DNA from: Cellulomonas fimi
GTDB taxonomy: Bacteria; Actinomycetota; Actinomycetes; Actinomycetales; Cellulomonadaceae
Length of the DNA stretch: 64,000 nt
NCBI RefSeq assembly: GCF_028527925.1
Contig: NZ_JAPESW010000020.1
Span: forward strand, 1-64,000
Direction of reading: 5' to 3'
The position numbers and the translations under genes were made by a program. A model generated the notes under the pieces. It searched no databases, was not told the origin of the DNA, and saw only the letters and a program-made list of their open reading frames with translations. Shown piece by piece: positions 34,085-44,745 of this stretch; the stretch's first letter is position 1; each line of letters opens with the position of its first letter.

Positions 34085-34621
34085 TCAGGTCGCCGTCGGC
34101 GCTGCGGACGACGTGCGCGCCGGCGGAGCGAACCGGACCGTCGTCGGCTCGTGCCGCACCGGGAAGTTGACGGAGCGCGCGATGAAGCAGTGCTCGTGCG
34201 TCGCGTGGTGGAGTCCGCCCAGCACCTCGTCGGTGACGGGCGTCCCGTCGGGCAGATGACGGCCCTGCGCGACCGTCACCCGCGGCCGCAGCACGACCTC
34301 GGTGAACTGCCCGTGGCCGGCCGCCTCGACGCGCATCGTGCCCACCGCCTCGTCGCGGTAGGCGACGACGACGACGCCCGCCACGGCGGCGAGGTGCAGG
34401 AACCACAGCATGTGGCACTGCGCGATCGACGCGACGAAGAGCTCCTCGGGCGAGTAGCGGTCGGGGTCGCCGCGGAACGCGGGGTCGGACGACCCGGGCA
34501 GCGGTGGCTTCGTGCCGATCTGCACGTCGTGGTCGCGGCTGTACGAGGTGTAGCTCGCAGTGCCGCGCGTCCCGGCGCCGGTCCAGGTCACGTCGATCGC
34601 GTAGGTGTGCAGCGGGCCCAT
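34085..34621 (-). CDS. OsmC/Ohr-family peroxidase-like protein
   Basis: 178-aa OsmC-fold protein, a thiol-dependent peroxidase family protecting against organic hydroperoxides. Both reactive cysteines are in place: Cys69 in SIAQCHMLWFLHLA and Cys145 in HEHCFIARSVNFPV. The H-x-C context is typical of the YhfA/OsmC-like branch. The extended C-terminal tail of about 20 residues is Ala/Thr-rich. The ATG has TAGCGT 6 nt upstream on the minus strand (34628-34633). It is separated from the uvrA stop by only 27 bp in convergent orientation. Confidence 0.85.
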   Translation of the reverse strand: MGPLHTYAIDVTWTGAGTRGTASYTSYSRDHDVQIGTKPPLPGSSDPAFRGDPDRYSPEELFVASIAQCHMLWFLHLAAVAGVVVVAYRDEAVGTMRVEAAGHGQFTEVVLRPRVTVAQGRHLPDGTPVTDEVLGGLHHATHEHCFIARSVNFPVRHEPTTVRFAPPARTSSAAPTAT

Positions 34622-34625
34622 GCGG

Positions 34626-35732
34626 TCACGCTAGCGGGACGTGCGGCCGAGCGCCGGAGCCCTCGGACGCCGACGCTGTGTGGGCAGCGCGGTCGTGGAT
34701 GGTTGCAGCGTGATCGTGCGGGCCTGCAGCGCGATCGTGGGCGGGTGGCGCGTCGCGGTCGCGCGCGGGGCCGTGACCGGCGGCGAGCAAGGAGCGTCGC
34801 AGGAGCTCGAGCGAGGGCGGCAGGTCGAGCGCGGGCACTGCGCCGGTTGGCGTGTGCTCGGGCAGCAGGGAGTGCGGGACGCGCTCGGGGTGCGCGGCGA
34901 GGTGCCGTCGCAGCGCACGAACGCCGCGGGCGTAGGCACGCTCGATGCCGCGGGTGTGCAGTGGCAGGCCGGGTGGGCGCGCGGTGCCGTCAGCGTCGCG
35001 GAGGCCGTGCGCCGAGACCCACAGGGCGTGGACCGCGCCGCCGTCGAGCGAGGAGACGAGGTTCTCGCGGACGTCGAGCCACGTGCGGACCGAGGCCGTA
35101 GCGGCGGGCGTGAGGCTGAGCGACCGGCCGTCGCTCGGGGCTCGCAGCGCGGTCGCGTCGGCCGTGAGGTCGCGCACGTCCATCCGTGCGAGTGCGGTGG
35201 GGCCGACGGGATCGGCATCCATCACGGCGAGCATTGCGAGCAGGCGCGCGCGGGTGGCCGTGGGCCGTGGGCGGTGCCCGGCGAAGGCGCGCAGCAGGTC
35301 CTCGACCGGTCGACGTGCGATGACGGTCCGCAGCGGGGGCGTGCCGTGGGTGTGGTCGGGCGCCGGCAGGCCGAGCTCGCCCGCGAGGGCGCGCAGCGCC
35401 GCGACGCGCGCGCGCGCGGCTGCGGGGGAGCGCCCGGCCGACGGCCGGGACGGGTCCGTCAGGCCGCCGTCCGCGGCCCAGGGCAGGTACCACGCGAGGA
35501 ACTCCGGCGACACGAGCGCGCCGGCGTCGACGGCCCGCTCCGCGGCGGCGAGCGCCTCGGGCGGGGTCGCGGCCACGTCGTCGGGGAGGGGAGAGGGGCC
35601 GTGGAGGTCGGCGAGCGCGGCGGCGGCGAGAGCGTGCCGCAGCGCCCACCGGCGCTGCCGGTGCAGCGAGCGCGACGCGCCGGCAGCGACGAGTCGGGTG
35701 AGGTGACGGTCGACGGCGGCATCGGCGCGCAT
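34626..35732 (-). CDS. Hypothetical protein resembling a tyrosine recombinase without catalytic residues
   Basis: 368-aa protein I do not recognise by name. Its layout follows phage-integrase proteins: a helical N-terminal part whose SPAAARARVAALRALAGELG (102-121) looks like a core-binding domain end, then TRARLLAMLAVM...LARMDVRDL (160-189) and SLSLTPAATASVRTWLD (204-220), which read like the recombinase catalytic fold. The first Arg is not in the usual TGLRxSE context and no HxxR...H...Tyr box is present, so recombinase activity is unlikely. The C-terminal 50 residues have repeated His-Asp-Arg-Ala units. ATG 35732 has TATCAT 5 nt upstream. It is divergent from uvrC, 152 bp away. Whether it is a decayed integrase or a DNA-binding derivative is open. 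Confidence 0.5.
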   Translation of the reverse strand: MRADAAVDRHLTRLVAAGASRSLHRQRRWALRHALAAAALADLHGPSPLPDDVAATPPEALAAAERAVDAGALVSPEFLAWYLPWAADGGLTDPSRPSAGRSPAAARARVAALRALAGELGLPAPDHTHGTPPLRTVIARRPVEDLLRAFAGHRPRPTATRARLLAMLAVMDADPVGPTALARMDVRDLTADATALRAPSDGRSLSLTPAATASVRTWLDVRENLVSSLDGGAVHALWVSAHGLRDADGTARPPGLPLHTRGIERAYARGVRALRRHLAAHPERVPHSLLPEHTPTGAVPALDLPPSLELLRRSLLAAGHGPARDRDAPPAHDRAAGPHDHAATIHDRAAHTASASEGSGARPHVPLA

Positions 35733-35871
35733 GAGACATGATAACAGGCCATCGCGCATCGGCGCAGGAGAACCGCCCGCGACCGCCCCTCACCACACCG
35801 CCGCACCGTCAGCGCCGGGCGGCCCGGACGCGGGGAGGCCTCGACGGACGGAGGGTGTCGGATCGAGCGCC

Positions 35872-35877
35872 TAGGCT
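35872..35877 (+). promoter_or_regulatory. -10 element for leaderless uvrC transcript
   Basis: TAGGCT with a 7-nt spacer before the uvrC ATG. Confidence 0.55.
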
Positions 35878-35884
35878 CGACGAC

Positions 35885-37972
35885 ATGGCCGATCCCGCCA
35901 CGTACCGTCCCGCGCCGGGGGAGCTGCCGGACTCCCCAGGTGTCTACCGATTCCGCGACGAGCACGGCCGCGTCATCTACGTCGGGAAGGCCAAGAGCCT
36001 CCGGTCACGTCTGTCGAGCTACTTCCAGGACGTGCACAACCTGCACCCGCGGACGCAGACGATGGTCACCACGGCCGCGTCGGTGGAGTGGACCGTGGTG
36101 CCGACCGAGGTCGCGGCGCTCGCGCTCGAGTACACGTGGATCAAGGAGTTCGACCCGCGGTTCAACGTCAAGTACCGGGACGACAAGTCGTACCCGTACC
36201 TCGCGGTCACCATGGCGGACGAGTTCCCGCGCGTGCAGGTGATGCGCGGCGCCAAGCGCAAGGGCACGCGGTACTTCGGGCCGTACGCGCACGCGTGGGC
36301 CATCCGCGAGACCGTCGACCTGCTGCTGCGCGTCTTCCCGGTGCGGACGTGCTCCGCGGGCGTGTTCAAGCGTGCGCACCAGCAGGGGCGCCCGTGCCTG
36401 CTGGGATACATCGACAAGTGCTCGGCGCCCTGCGTGGGGCGCATCTCGCCGGACGACCACCACGCGCTCGCGCAGGACTTCTGCGACTTCATGGCCGGCG
36501 ATACGGCCAAGTTCACCAAGCGGCTCACGGCGCGCATGAAGGAGGCGGCGGCGGAGCTCGACTACGAGCAGGCCGCCCGCCTGCGCGACGACATCGCCAC
36601 GCTCGAGAAGGCGACGGAGCGCAACGCGGTCGTGCTCAAGGACGGGACCGACGCCGACATCTTCGCGCTGGCGGGCGACGAGCTCGAGGCCGCGGTGCAG
36701 GTGTTCCACGTCCGCGACGGGCGCATCCGCGGTCAGCGCGGCTGGGTCGTCGAGAAGGTCGAGGACGTCACCGACGCCGAGCTCGTCGAGCACCTGCTGC
36801 AGCAGGTCTACGGCACCGAGGAGGACACCGGCACCGCGTCGGTGCCGCGCGAGGTGCTGGTCCCGGTCCTCCCGCCCGACGTCGAGCAGGTGCAGGACTG
36901 GCTGACCGGCCTGCGCGGCGCGCGCGTGCAGGTCCGCGTCCCGCAACGCGGCGACAAGCGCGAGCTCGCGGCGACGGTCCAGCGGAACGCCGAGCACGCC
37001 CTGATGCTGCACCGCACGCGCCGCGCCGGGGACCTCACGACGCGCAGCCAGGCGCTCCGCGAGATCCAGGAGGCGCTCGACCTGACGTCGGCGCCGCTGC
37101 GGATCGAGTGCTTCGACGTGTCCCACAACCAGGGCACGTTCCAGTCGGCGTCGATGGTCGTGTTCGAGGACGGGCTCGCGCGCAAGAGCGAGTACCGCCT
37201 GTTCAACCTGCGGGGCCCGGACGGTGACGGCGCGCGTGACGACACCGCGGCCATGCACGAGGTCATCACGCGCCGGTTCCGCCGGTACCTCGCGGAGCGC
37301 TCCAACGCGGGTGACGTCGAGCTCGGGTTGGGGGAGGACGACGACGAGCCGCGTCGTTCGGGACCGGTCGACGAGACGACGGGCCGCCCGCAGCGGTTCG
37401 CCTACCCGCCGAACCTCGTGGTCGTCGACGGCGGACAGCCGCAGGTCGCCGCCGCGGCCGCTGCGATGGCCGAGCTCGGCATCGACGACGTCGCGCTCTG
37501 CGGTCTCGCGAAGCGCCTCGAGGAGGTGTGGCTCCCGGGCGAGGACTACCCCGTGATCCTCCAGCGCTCCTCGGAGGGCCTGTACCTGCTGCAGCGGCTC
37601 CGCGACGAGGCGCACCGGTTCGCGATCACGGCGCACCGCCGACGTCGCTCCAAGGGGATGACCGTCTCGGTGCTCGACGACGTCCCCGGGCTGGGCCCCG
37701 CCCGGCGTGCCGCGCTGCTGCGGCACTTCGGCAGCGTCAAGCGCCTGCGGGCGGCGTCGGTCGAGGAGATCGCGAGCGTGCAGGGCATGGGGGAGCGCAC
37801 CGCCGCGGCAGTCGTGGCGGCCCTGGCCGGCGACGCTGCCCAGGGCGACGGGCAGGGCGCGACCGTCGTCGTCCCCGCGGCCCCGAGCGTGGACGCCGCG
37901 CCCGACGCGCCGGCCGACGCGAGCCCGGTGTCGGCCGAGGAGGCATCGGGGTTTGGCATGCTGAGGCCATGA
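35885..37972 (+). CDS. uvrC: Excinuclease ABC subunit C
   Basis: 695-aa dual-incision nuclease of nucleotide-excision repair. The GIY-YIG domain for the 3' cut spans about residues 14-100 ([26 protein letters not shown] form). A UVR domain ([20 protein letters not shown]) that contacts UvrB follows at about 220, then an RNase H-like 5' nuclease domain with [11 protein letters not shown] and [10 protein letters not shown]. Tandem HhH motifs occur at about 600-665 ([19 protein letters not shown] and [12 protein letters not shown]). A Pro/Ala-rich tail ends the protein. Its stop overlaps the rapZ start by 4 bp, opening the uvrC-rapZ-yvcK-whiA cluster conserved across actinobacteria. Confidence 0.96.
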   Translation: MADPATYRPAPGELPDSPGVYRFRDEHGRVIYVGKAKSLRSRLSSYFQDVHNLHPRTQTMVTTAASVEWTVVPTEVAALALEYTWIKEFDPRFNVKYRDDKSYPYLAVTMADEFPRVQVMRGAKRKGTRYFGPYAHAWAIRETVDLLLRVFPVRTCSAGVFKRAHQQGRPCLLGYIDKCSAPCVGRISPDDHHALAQDFCDFMAGDTAKFTKRLTARMKEAAAELDYEQAARLRDDIATLEKATERNAVVLKDGTDADIFALAGDELEAAVQVFHVRDGRIRGQRGWVVEKVEDVTDAELVEHLLQQVYGTEEDTGTASVPREVLVPVLPPDVEQVQDWLTGLRGARVQVRVPQRGDKRELAATVQRNAEHALMLHRTRRAGDLTTRSQALREIQEALDLTSAPLRIECFDVSHNQGTFQSASMVVFEDGLARKSEYRLFNLRGPDGDGARDDTAAMHEVITRRFRRYLAERSNAGDVELGLGEDDDEPRRSGPVDETTGRPQRFAYPPNLVVVDGGQPQVAAAAAAMAELGIDDVALCGLAKRLEEVWLPGEDYPVILQRSSEGLYLLQRLRDEAHRFAITAHRRRRSKGMTVSVLDDVPGLGPARRAALLRHFGSVKRLRAASVEEIASVQGMGERTAAAVVAALAGDAAQGDGQGATVVVPAAPSVDAAPDAPADASPVSAEEASGFGMLRP

Positions 37973-38913
37973 CCGACGAGCCGTCGCCGATCACCGTCCC
38001 TGCCGGCATCCCGGCGCTCGAGGCCGCGGCCGAGGGCCCGCGCGTCGAGGCACCGCAGCTCCTCATCATCACCGGCATGTCCGGCGCCGGGCGCACGCGC
38101 GCTGCCGCCGTGCTGGAGGACCTCGACTGGTACGTCGTGGACAACCTGCCCGCGCAGATGCTCACGCACCTCGTCGGGATGCTGACCAGCGGCCCCACCG
38201 GCCGGCGCGCGCAGCGGCTCGCGGCGGTGGTCGACGTGCGCGGCCGCGAGTTCTTCGCCGACGTCCTCGAGGTCCTCGACAGCCTGCGGGCCGCCGGCGT
38301 CGATCACCGGATCCTGTTCCTCGACGCGTCCGACGAGGCCCTCGTCCGCCGCTACGAGCAGGTGCGGCGACCGCACCCGCTGCAGGGCGAGGGGCGGATC
38401 CTCGACGGGATCGCCGCCGAGCGCGCGGTCCTCGGCGACCTGCGCGAGCGCGCCGACACCGTGATCGACACCTCCGAGCTCAACGTGCACGACCTCGCGC
38501 GCGAGGTCCGCTCGGTCGTCGCCGGCTCGACGGCCGAGGTGCTGCGCGTCTCGGTCCTGTCGTTCGGCTTCAAGTACGGCATCCCGCTCGACGCGGACCA
38601 CGTGGTCGACGTGCGGTTCCTCGCGAACCCGTACTGGGTGACCGAGCTGCGCCACCTGACGGGCCGTGACGCGCCCGTCCGCGACTACGTCCTCGGCCTG
38701 CCGGGCGCGGTGCAGTTCATCGACCGCTACGTGGACGCGCTCGAGCCCGTGCTCGCGGGCTACCTCAACGAGGAGAAGCGCTACGTCACCATCGCGGTCG
38801 GCTGCACGGGCGGCAAGCACCGCTCGGTCGCCGTGAGCGAGGCGATCGCGGCGCGGCTGCGCCAGCGCGGCCACCAGGTGGCGGTGTCGGCCCGGGACCT
38901 CGGCAAGGAATGA
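37969..38913 (+). CDS. rapZ: RNase adapter RapZ / nucleotide-binding YvcJ family protein
   Basis: 314-aa P-loop protein. The Walker A is GMSGAGRT at residues 36-43, with Arg42 where the canonical motif has Lys; mycobacterial homologues show the same change, so it is a lineage trait. [15 protein letters not shown], the [20 protein letters not shown] segment, and the C-terminal [27 protein letters not shown] region ending in [13 protein letters not shown] are all present. RapZ controls glucosamine-6-phosphate synthesis in E. coli; in Gram-positives its role is less clear. ATGA overlaps link it to uvrC and yvcK. Confidence 0.92.
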   Translation: MTDEPSPITVPAGIPALEAAAEGPRVEAPQLLIITGMSGAGRTRAAAVLEDLDWYVVDNLPAQMLTHLVGMLTSGPTGRRAQRLAAVVDVRGREFFADVLEVLDSLRAAGVDHRILFLDASDEALVRRYEQVRRPHPLQGEGRILDGIAAERAVLGDLRERADTVIDTSELNVHDLAREVRSVVAGSTAEVLRVSVLSFGFKYGIPLDADHVVDVRFLANPYWVTELRHLTGRDAPVRDYVLGLPGAVQFIDRYVDALEPVLAGYLNEEKRYVTIAVGCTGGKHRSVAVSEAIAARLRQRGHQVAVSARDLGKE

Positions 38914-39911
38914 GCGTCCCGCCGTCCCAGCGTGCCCCCCGCGGGTCCGGCCCGTCCTTCGTCGCGCTCGGTGGAGGGCACGGCCTGTCCGCGACGCTCT
39001 CCGCGCTGCGTCTCATGACGGACCGCATCACCGCGGTCGTCACGGTCGCCGACGACGGCGGCTCGTCGGGTCGGCTCCGTGACGAGCTCGGGGTCCTGCC
39101 GCCCGGTGACCTCCGCATGGCGCTGGCGGCGCTGTGCGACGACTCCGAGTGGGGGCGGACGTGGCGCGACGTCCTGCAGCACCGGTTCGCGTCCGACGGT
39201 CCGCTGGACCGCCACGCCGTCGGCAACCTGCTGATCGTGGCGCTGTGGGAGCTGCTCGACGACACCGTCGAAGGTCTGGACTGGGTCGGGCGACTGCTCG
39301 GCGCGCGGGGCCGGGTGCTGCCGATGGCCGCCGTCCCGCTGCGCATCGAGGCCGACGTGGTGCACGCCGACGGCACACCCGAGCGCGTGCAGGGGCAGGT
39401 GTCGGTCGCGACGACGGCCGGGCGGATCGCGCACCTGCGGCTCGATCCGACGGACCCGCCCGCGTGCCCCCAGGCGGTCACGGCGATCGAGGAGGCGGAC
39501 TGGGTCGTCCTCGGACCGGGTTCCTGGTACACGTCCGTCATGCCGCACCTGCTCGTCCCCGGGTTGCGGGACGCGCTGCAGCGGACGACCGCGCGCACCA
39601 TCGTGACGCTCAACCTCTCGCCCGAGTCGGGGGAGACCGAGGGCATGCGCGCCGAGGAGCACCTCGAGGCGCTGCGTGCGCACGCGCCGGGCCTGCGCGT
39701 CGACGCGGTGGTCGCCGACCCGGGTGCGGTGGACGACGTCGACGTCCTCAGCGCGACGGCGGACCGCCTCGGCGCGCGCCTCCTGCTGCGTCAGGTCGGC
39801 CGGGGCGACGGCACGCCGCTGCACGACCCGCTCCGCCTGGCCGCCGCCTTCCGGGACGTCGTCGAGGGGTTCCTGGGCGACGTGGGGACCCGCGCGGCCG
39901 GTTCGCGCTGA
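38910..39911 (+). CDS. yvcK: YvcK/CofD-like gluconeogenesis factor
   Basis: 333-aa protein of the CofD/YvcK family. The UDP-sugar-binding N-terminus FVALGGGHGLSATLSAL and VTVADDGGSSGRLRDELG are intact, as are DRHAVGNLLI and VLGPGSWYTSVMPHLLV. YvcK homologues (CuvA in mycobacteria) bind UDP-GlcNAc and influence cell-wall synthesis and growth on gluconeogenic carbon sources. It lies between rapZ and whiA, the invariant order in this phylum, and overlaps rapZ by 4 bp. Confidence 0.92.
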   Translation: MSVPPSQRAPRGSGPSFVALGGGHGLSATLSALRLMTDRITAVVTVADDGGSSGRLRDELGVLPPGDLRMALAALCDDSEWGRTWRDVLQHRFASDGPLDRHAVGNLLIVALWELLDDTVEGLDWVGRLLGARGRVLPMAAVPLRIEADVVHADGTPERVQGQVSVATTAGRIAHLRLDPTDPPACPQAVTAIEEADWVVLGPGSWYTSVMPHLLVPGLRDALQRTTARTIVTLNLSPESGETEGMRAEEHLEALRAHAPGLRVDAVVADPGAVDDVDVLSATADRLGARLLLRQVGRGDGTPLHDPLRLAAAFRDVVEGFLGDVGTRAAGSR

Positions 39912-39947
39912 CCGCCGGGACCGGACCCGGACGCCCGTCCCAGATGG

Positions 39948-39953
39948 CAGGAT
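39948..39953 (+). promoter_or_regulatory. -10 element for leaderless whiA transcript
   Basis: CAGGAT with a 6-nt spacer before the whiA ATG, giving whiA its own start in addition to read-through from yvcK 48 bp upstream. Confidence 0.45.
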
Positions 39954-39959
39954 GACGCC

Positions 39960-40940
39960 ATGGCGTTGACGGCACAGGTCAAGGACGAGCTCGCGCGTCT
40001 GAAGGTGGACCGCACGTCCGTCCGCAAGGCCGAGGTGTCGGCGACGCTGCGGTTCGCGGGCGGGCTGCACATCATCTCGGGGCGCATCGTGATCGAGGCG
40101 GAGCTCGACACGGGCATCGCCGCACGGCGGCTCCGGCAGGCGATCTCCGAGGTGTACGGGCACGAGAGCGACATCATCGTCGTCTCGGGCGGGGGCCTGC
40201 GGCGGGGGAGCCGGTACGTGGTGCGCGTCGTCAAGGACGGCGAGTCGCTCGCCCGGCAGACGGGTCTGCTCGACAACCGCGGCCGTCCCGTGCGCGGCCT
40301 GCCGCCGCAGGTCGTGTCGGCGGGCGTGGCCGAGGCGGAGGCCGCGTGGCGCGGCGCGTTCCTCGCGCACGGTTCGCTCACGGAGCCGGGCCGGTCCTCG
40401 GCGCTCGAGGTGACCTGCCCCGGGCCGGAGGCCGCGCTCGCGCTCGTCGGTGCCGCGCGGCGTCTCGGCGTGGCGGCGAAGGCGCGCGAGGTGCGCGGTG
40501 TCGACCGCGTCGTCATCCGCGACGGCGACGCGATCTCCGCGATGCTCGCGAGGCTCGGCGCGCACGAGACGATGCTCGTCTGGGAGGAGCGACGGGTGCG
40601 CCGCGAGGTGCGCGGCACGGCCAACCGGCTCGCGAACTTCGACGACGCGAACCTGCGCCGCTCGGCCCGCGCGGCCGTCGCAGCGGGGGCCCGCGTCGAG
40701 CGCGCGTTCGAGATCCTCGGCGACGACCTGCCGGAGCACCTGCGTGAGGCCGGCGAGCTGCGGCTCGCGCACAAGGAGGCCTCGCTCGAGGAGCTCGGCA
40801 AGCTCGCGGAGCCGGCGCTGACGAAGGACGCGGTCGCGGGCCGCATCCGCCGGCTCCTGGCGACCGCGGACAAGCGGGCGGCGGAGCTCGGGATCCCCGA
40901 CACGGAGGCCGGTCTGAGCCCGGACCTGCTCGACCTGTGA
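39960..40940 (+). CDS. whiA: DNA-binding protein WhiA
   Basis: 326-aa sporulation/cell-division regulator. The N-terminal and central LAGLIDADG-like domain (to about residue 220) includes [12 protein letters not shown] and [21 protein letters not shown]; the usual endonuclease acidic residues are not apparent, as in all WhiA proteins. The C-terminal helix-turn-helix (about 225-320) includes [23 protein letters not shown] and [24 protein letters not shown]. It controls the switch to septation in Streptomyces and is also retained by non-sporulating relatives. It begins [14 protein letters not shown], the family's standard start. Confidence 0.95.
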   Translation: MALTAQVKDELARLKVDRTSVRKAEVSATLRFAGGLHIISGRIVIEAELDTGIAARRLRQAISEVYGHESDIIVVSGGGLRRGSRYVVRVVKDGESLARQTGLLDNRGRPVRGLPPQVVSAGVAEAEAAWRGAFLAHGSLTEPGRSSALEVTCPGPEAALALVGAARRLGVAAKAREVRGVDRVVIRDGDAISAMLARLGAHETMLVWEERRVRREVRGTANRLANFDDANLRRSARAAVAAGARVERAFEILGDDLPEHLREAGELRLAHKEASLEELGKLAEPALTKDAVAGRIRRLLATADKRAAELGIPDTEAGLSPDLLDL

Positions 40941-41034
40941 GGCCGTCCGCGGGCTGACCTGCGTCGATCCCGGTGAAGGCACCCGGACGGGTGTCCACCC
41001 TGGGACCTCCGGCCCGCGTGGCCTCCGTCACGGG

Positions 41035-41042
41035 TATAGGGT
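41035..41042 (+). promoter_or_regulatory. Candidate -10 region for the gap transcription unit
   Basis: TATAGGGT, an A/T-rich island in a GC-rich gap, offers TATAGG or TAGGGT as the -10 hexamer. No convincing -35 is visible at 17-18 bp. It would give a leader of about 135 nt before the gap start. Confidence 0.45.
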
Positions 41043-41085
41043 TGCGTCATCCGATCGTCACACGACCGTCACGTGCTGCGCATGA

Positions 41086-42183
<1,098 letters not shown>

Positions 42184-42208
42184 CGAACCCCGCGTAGCAC
42201 ACGTCATG

Positions 42209-42251
42209 CGTCCGCGTGCGCCCCGGCCACCGGCCTCGGCGCACGCGGACG
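42209..42251 (+). terminator. Hairpin between gap and pgk
   Basis: A perfect 14-bp stem (42209-42222 with 42238-42251) in the 135-bp gap-pgk spacer. It may attenuate read-through or stabilise the gap mRNA. Confidence 0.6.
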
Positions 42252-42318
42252 TTGTCGTGTCAGCACCTCTCAGCCCCCCGACCGACGTGAGCCGGCCGGT
42301 TCTGCAAGGTAGGAGACC

Positions 42319-43518
42319 ATGAAGACCATCGAGGACCTCGGCGACCTGCGCGGCAAGCGCGTGCTCGTCCGCTCCGACTTCAACGTGCCGCTCGACGGCA
42401 CGACGATCACCGACGACGGCCGCGTCCGCGCGGCGCTGCCGACGCTGCAGGCGCTGCTCGGCGCCGGCGCGCGCGTGGTCGTGACCGCGCACCTCGGCCG
42501 CCCGAAGGGCGCCCCGGAGGACAAGTACTCGCTCGCGCCCGTCGCCGCGCGCCTCGGCGAGCTGCTCGGCCAGCCGGTCGCGCTGGCGAAGGACACCGTG
42601 GGGGAGTCCGCGCGCGAGACCGTCGCCGCGCTCGAGGACGGCCAGATCGCGCTGCTCGAGAACATCCGCTTCGACGCCCGCGAGACGTCCAAGGTCGACG
42701 AGGAGCGCGCGTCGCTCGCCGACGACCTCGCCGCCCTCGCGGACGTGTACGTGTCGGACGGCTTCGGCGTCGTGCACCGCAAGCAGGCGTCGGTCTACGA
42801 CGTCGCGCTCAAGCTCCCGCACGCGGTCGGCAAGCTCGTCCTCAACGAGGTCGAGTCGCTCAAGAAGGCGACGGAGAACCCGGAGCGCCCGTACGTCGTC
42901 GTGCTCGGCGGCTCGAAGGTCTCCGACAAGCTCGGCGTCATCTCCAACCTGCTGACGAAGGCGGACCGCCTCGTCATCGGCGGCGGCATGCTCTTCACGT
43001 TCCTCGCGGCCAAGGGCTACTCGGTCGGGAACTCGCTGCTCGAGGCCGACCAGATCGACACGGTCAAGGGCTACCTCGCGCAGGCCGAGGACGCCGGCGT
43101 CGAGATCGTGCTCCCGGTCGACATCCGCGTCGCCGACGAGTTCAAGGCGGACTCGCCGTCGTCGGTCGTCCCCGCGGACGCGATCCCGGACGGCAAGATC
43201 GGCCTCGACATCGGCCCCGAGTCGGAGCAGCTGTTCGCGTCGAAGATCGTCGACGCCAAGACCGTCGTGTGGAATGGCCCGGCCGGCGTGTTCGAGTTCG
43301 AGGCGTTCGCCGGCGGCACGCGTGCCGTCGCCCAGGCGCTGGTCGACGCGGGCGCGAACGGTGCGTTCACGATCGTCGGCGGCGGCGACTCGGCCGCGGC
43401 CGTGCGCACGCTCGGCTTCGACGAGGCGGGCTTCGGCCACATCTCGACGGGCGGCGGCGCCAGCCTGGAGTTCCTCGAGGGCAAGACCCTCCCCGGTATC
43501 GCTGTCCTGGAGGACTGA
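42319..43518 (+). CDS. pgk: Phosphoglycerate kinase
   Basis: 399-aa kinase making ATP from 1,3-bisphosphoglycerate. [13 protein letters not shown] is the substrate-binding N-terminal motif; [24 protein letters not shown] and [13 protein letters not shown] carry basic-patch residues. The C-terminal nucleotide domain has [16 protein letters not shown]-like [13 protein letters not shown] and [15 protein letters not shown] 42319 follows GGAGA. Only 2 bp separate its stop from the tpiA start, so the two are co-transcribed. Confidence 0.96.
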   Translation: MKTIEDLGDLRGKRVLVRSDFNVPLDGTTITDDGRVRAALPTLQALLGAGARVVVTAHLGRPKGAPEDKYSLAPVAARLGELLGQPVALAKDTVGESARETVAALEDGQIALLENIRFDARETSKVDEERASLADDLAALADVYVSDGFGVVHRKQASVYDVALKLPHAVGKLVLNEVESLKKATENPERPYVVVLGGSKVSDKLGVISNLLTKADRLVIGGGMLFTFLAAKGYSVGNSLLEADQIDTVKGYLAQAEDAGVEIVLPVDIRVADEFKADSPSSVVPADAIPDGKIGLDIGPESEQLFASKIVDAKTVVWNGPAGVFEFEAFAGGTRAVAQALVDAGANGAFTIVGGGDSAAAVRTLGFDEAGFGHISTGGGASLEFLEGKTLPGIAVLED

Positions 43519-43520
43519 GA

Positions 43521-44315
43521 ATGGCCCAGCGCACCCCGCTCATGGCGGGCAACTGGAAGATGAACCTGGACCACCACCAGGCCACCCACACGCTGCAGAA
43601 GCTCGCGTGGACGCTCAAGGACGCCAAGCACGACTACGCCACGGTCGAGGTCGCGGTCATCCCGCCCTTCACCGACCTGCGCAGCGTGCAGACGCTCGTC
43701 GACGCGGACAAGCTCCAGATCGCGTACGGCGCGCAGGACCTGTCGGCTCACGAGTCCGGCGCGTACACCGGCGAGATCTCGCCGCTGTTCCTCACCAAGC
43801 TCGGCGTGACCTACGCGCTCGTCGGGCACTCGGAGCGGCGCGAGTACCACGCCGAGTCCGACGCGCTCATCAACAAGAAGGTCCACTCGGCGCTCAAGGC
43901 GGGCCTCGTGCCCATCCTGTGCGTCGGCGAGGACCTCGACACGCGCCGTGCCGCCGCGCACGTGCAGCACACGCTGCTGCAGCTCGAGGCCGCGCTGGCC
44001 GACGTGACGGCCGAGCAGGTCCGCACGCTCGTCATCGCGTACGAGCCCGTCTGGGCCATCGGCACGGGCGAGACGGCGACGCCCGAGGACGCGCAGGAGA
44101 TGTCCGAGGCGATCCGCGGCCGCGTCGCGGAGCTGTACGACGCCGAGACCGCCCAGGCCGTGCGCGTCCTGTACGGCGGCTCGGTGAAGTCGTCGAACGT
44201 CGCGTCGATCATGGCGAAGCCCGACGTCGACGGCGCCCTGGTCGGCGGCGCGAGCCTCGACCCGGAGGAGTTCGCCAAGATCGTGCGCTTCCAGTCGCAC
44301 GAGGTCGGGCTCTGA
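43521..44315 (+). CDS. tpiA: Triosephosphate isomerase
   Basis: 264-aa TIM-barrel enzyme interconverting dihydroxyacetone phosphate and glyceraldehyde 3-phosphate. Lys13 sits in AGNWKMN, catalytic His in [11 protein letters not shown], catalytic Glu in [18 protein letters not shown] (this segment also forms the flexible lid) and the phosphate-binding loop is [16 protein letters not shown] (43509-43513) in the pgk end serves as its ribosome-binding site. It completes the glycolytic triad. Confidence 0.96.
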   Translation: MAQRTPLMAGNWKMNLDHHQATHTLQKLAWTLKDAKHDYATVEVAVIPPFTDLRSVQTLVDADKLQIAYGAQDLSAHESGAYTGEISPLFLTKLGVTYALVGHSERREYHAESDALINKKVHSALKAGLVPILCVGEDLDTRRAAAHVQHTLLQLEAALADVTAEQVRTLVIAYEPVWAIGTGETATPEDAQEMSEAIRGRVAELYDAETAQAVRVLYGGSVKSSNVASIMAKPDVDGALVGGASLDPEEFAKIVRFQSHEVGL

Positions 44316-44328
44316 CCTGACAGGCACC

Positions 44329-44366
44329 GGGGCCCCGTGCACGCGCTCGACGCGGCGCGGGGCCCC
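44329..44366 (+). terminator. tpiA terminator hairpin
   Basis: A 12-bp GC stem (44329-44340 with 44355-44366, one wobble) with a 14-nt loop, 14 bases after the tpiA stop. Confidence 0.6.
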
Positions 44367-44487
44367 ACGCCTGTGGGCGGTGGTGGCTTTTCCCGCCACG
44401 AGTCGCCTACCCTGTACCGCGGTCCACCGCAGCGTCGCCGCCATCCGGCCGGTCGACGTGCCCGTCCAGTGAGGAACCGACTCCGCC

Positions 44488-44733
44488 GTGAACGCCCTGC
44501 GCATCACCCTCCAGGTGCTGCTGGTCCTGTCCAGCATCCTGCTCATCCCGCTGGTGCTCCTGCACAAGGGCAAGGGCGGTGGCCTCTCCGACATGTTCGG
44601 TGGTGGCATCTCGAGCAGCGCGGGCAGCTCGGGTGTCGCGGAGCGCAACCTCAACCGGATCACGATCGGTGTGGCCCTGTTCTGGACGGTCGTGATCGTG
44701 CTGCTCGGTCTCATCGAGCGCACGGCGAGCTGA
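44488..44733 (+). CDS. secG: Preprotein translocase subunit SecG
   Basis: 81-aa membrane subunit of the SecYEG channel. Two hydrophobic helices (LQVLLVLSSILLIPLVLLH and the ITIGVALFWTVVIVLLGLI segment) flank the family loop HKGKGGGLSDMFGGG. The GTG start follows GAGGAA. A TACCCT hexamer at 44408-44413 may be its -10 element. It lies downstream of tpiA, the position typical of actinobacteria. Confidence 0.93.
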   Translation: MNALRITLQVLLVLSSILLIPLVLLHKGKGGGLSDMFGGGISSSAGSSGVAERNLNRITIGVALFWTVVIVLLGLIERTAS

Positions 44734-44745
44734 GAGGGGCTGGCG

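Noticed and set aside
34058-35884. Genomic island around the recombinase-like gene
   Set aside because: No flanking direct repeats, tRNA, transposase or composition shift; only a single anomalous gene.
36339-36350. Possible frameshift or pseudogenisation of uvrC or rapZ because of odd motifs
   Set aside because: uvrC is complete, and the Arg in the RapZ Walker A (GMSGAGRT) is shared with mycobacterial homologues, so both are taken as functional.
37969-40940. whiA as evidence of a sporulating Streptomyces-like host
   Set aside because: whiA and its rapZ-yvcK neighbours are conserved in non-sporulating actinobacteria too, so it does not indicate sporulation.
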